From positions 149,674,945-149,738,944 of the forward strand of contig CM043950.1 of assembly GCA_014529385.2 (NCBI GenBank): a stretch of 64,000 nt of DNA, in the 5' to 3' direction. A program made the translations under genes and the position numbers. Shown piece by piece: positions 63,226 to 64,000 of the stretch. Within the stretch, counting starts at the first letter, position 1. The number at the start of each line of letters is the position of its first letter. The notes beneath the pieces are model-generated. The model made no database searches and was not told the origin of the DNA. It saw only the letters and a program-made list of their open reading frames with translations. The stretch comes from Adiantum capillus-veneris. Lineage: Eukaryota; Streptophyta; Polypodiopsida; Polypodiales; Pteridaceae.

Positions 63226-63249
63226 AGACATCATACGCGTATGATGTCT
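63226..63249. repeat. Palindrome copy 9 (24 bp perfect)
   Basis: Same core, 283 bases after copy 8 and about 160 bases before the start of the 3' ORF. Confidence 0.95.
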
Positions 63250-63412
63250 CCAGCATGATTTTGAGCCCATTTGCATATTTTTTCACCTACCTTGCATCCT
63301 TAGGCCTGAATAGCTCATGTTTCAATTTTCAAGTCATTTGAATAGTTAAAAGCTTCATTTCGGCTTTCAGTACTAAAAAGACGCTAACTTTGAACTTGGA
63401 GTTACAGGATCC

Positions 63413-64000
63413 ATGGATTCCGCCAAGTCATCAGCAGCAAAGAGAAAAAGACCGACAATCAAAGATGCTCTTGCAGAAGCAGAACCCTTTGACATTCCAG
63501 CAGAAACCCTCAAGCCAACCAAAACTTGGGTGGAGGAAGCAGTACTGGAGAAAGAGGGAATAAAGATCTACCAGGGGACTTTCAGAGATCCTCAAGGGCA
63601 AGCGGTGGATATACCGATGATCCCACAAGAATTGGTGGATTATAGCAGGTCAGAGAACATCAGCAGGTACCTGGAAAGGGCAGACTTGCACAGATTCTTC
63701 ACCTCGAGACCATCAGGTGTAGATACAAGAAGAGTGTACGAGTTGGCAACCTCCATTCAGAAAGATGGGAAAGCCACATTGACAGCATAGATGGAGAGAA
63801 AGTAGAGGTACAGATCACTCCACAGCTCATTGCAGATGCATTGAAGCTGAACAACAAAGGGAGCTCTGTCAGGGAAAGAAGGGAGGCTATAGAGGTTTAT
63901 GGGTCCAAGAAACAGAATGCAACTTATGGAGATATGAAGGACCAAGAGCGGCAACCCTTTGCCGACTGTACAACCAATTTCTCCATATTTGCAGTAAAAG
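63413..64000 (+). pseudogene. Element A 3' ORF, unknown function, runs off window
   Basis: ATG at 63413 (MDSAKSSAAKRKRPTIKDAL) opens 125 codons to a TAG at 63788. A -1 shift just before it continues as DSIDGEKVEVQITPQLIADA then LKLNNKGSSVRERREAIEVY to the window edge, so a one-base loss near 63780 broke a longer frame. The layout (DLHRFFTSRPSG, then GEKVEVQITPQLIADALKL) loosely resembles the putative plant transposon protein domain found downstream of pol in Athila/Tat elements. That resemblance is from memory of the pattern, not a search. No membrane segment or signal peptide is visible, so an envelope role is not supported. Confidence 0.5.

Larger units (their letters stand above)
48649..64000 (+). 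mobile_element. Element A: giant Ty3/gypsy element (Athila-like?), runs off window
   Basis: 5' LTR, tRNA-Asp PBS, long leader with palindrome cluster, two-part gag region, retropepsin, RT, RNase H, integrase, a second retropepsin-like module, 3 kb of mostly non-coding DNA with a second palindrome cluster, and a further ORF at the edge. More than 15 kb without reaching a 3' LTR. RT precedes integrase, so Ty3/gypsy. The tRNA-Asp primer and an ORF after pol fit the Athila group; that assignment is an inference. Coding decay is mild in gag and protease (one stop) and heavier in RT/RNase H. Confidence 0.7.

Noticed and set aside
50126-63249. Palindrome clusters as a CRISPR array
   Set aside because: Plant nuclear context, spacers of 100-265 bases that are related to each other, and no cas genes.
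63413-64000. 3' ORF of element A as an envelope gene
   Set aside because: No signal peptide, transmembrane segment or glycosylation-rich region in the visible part; position alone is not enough.

Overview
The window is nuclear repeat DNA from a land plant. It is built almost entirely of Ty3/gypsy and Ty1/copia LTR retrotransposons nested in one another, with CACTA-type transposon ends, a few tRNA-derived-looking fragments and very long (GA)n, (GT)n and poly(G) tracts. Primer-binding sites matching plant tRNA-Asp and initiator tRNA-Met, a Ty3 element with two RNase H domains, and a fragment of a plant isoprenylated metal-binding (HIPP-type) protein all point to a plant. Genome style (abundant GA tracts, giant degenerate elements) would suit a fern or lycophyte, but the sequence does not settle this. 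I see no intact host gene, no tRNA or rRNA gene and no CRISPR array. Layout, left part. 1-7 kb is non-coding, with a decayed ~255 bp tandem repeat, a 37-base G run, GA tracts and a CACTA 3' end at 4334. 7.1-14.4 kb holds two minus-strand Ty3 remnants (called C and D); D has ~2.3 kb LTRs around a short gag-only interior. 17.3-18.1 kb is the 3' end of a minus-strand copia element. 18.26-18.62 kb is a broken HIPP-like gene fragment. 19.0-19.7 kb is a minisatellite, microsatellites and a second CACTA 3' end. Layout, middle (20.4-47.4 kb). This is a datable nest. Copia element G (plus strand) is split in gag by copia element F (27791-35758, TSD AGAAG) and in its RT region by Ty3 element H (37577-45537, TSD TCGC). 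F is itself split inside its zinc-knuckle region by copia element E (28508-33640, TSD AGGTT). To the left, Ty3 element B (20452-26308, flanked by GTGC) sits inside an LTR of the C family. Layout, right (48.65-64 kb). One very large Ty3 element (A) runs off the window. It has a 5' LTR, a tRNA-Asp primer site, an unusual two-part gag region, protease, RT, RNase H and integrase. Downstream of integrase it carries a second retropepsin-like domain with a basic WxxK-repeat tail, a long non-coding tract and a further ORF at the right edge. The most unusual signal is a perfect palindrome with the 20-base core ACATCATACGCGTATGATGT. Nine copies occur in two clusters, one between PBS and gag (50.1-50.9 kb) and one between pol and the 3' ORF (62.2-63.3 kb). 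The two clusters have nearly the same spacing pattern. How it works together: B, E, F, G, H and A each show the standard LTR-PBS-gag-pol-PPT-LTR logic in whole or in part. Nearly all coding regions carry stops or frameshifts. The longest open frame, B's gag-protease-RT, lost its RNase H and integrase to a deletion.
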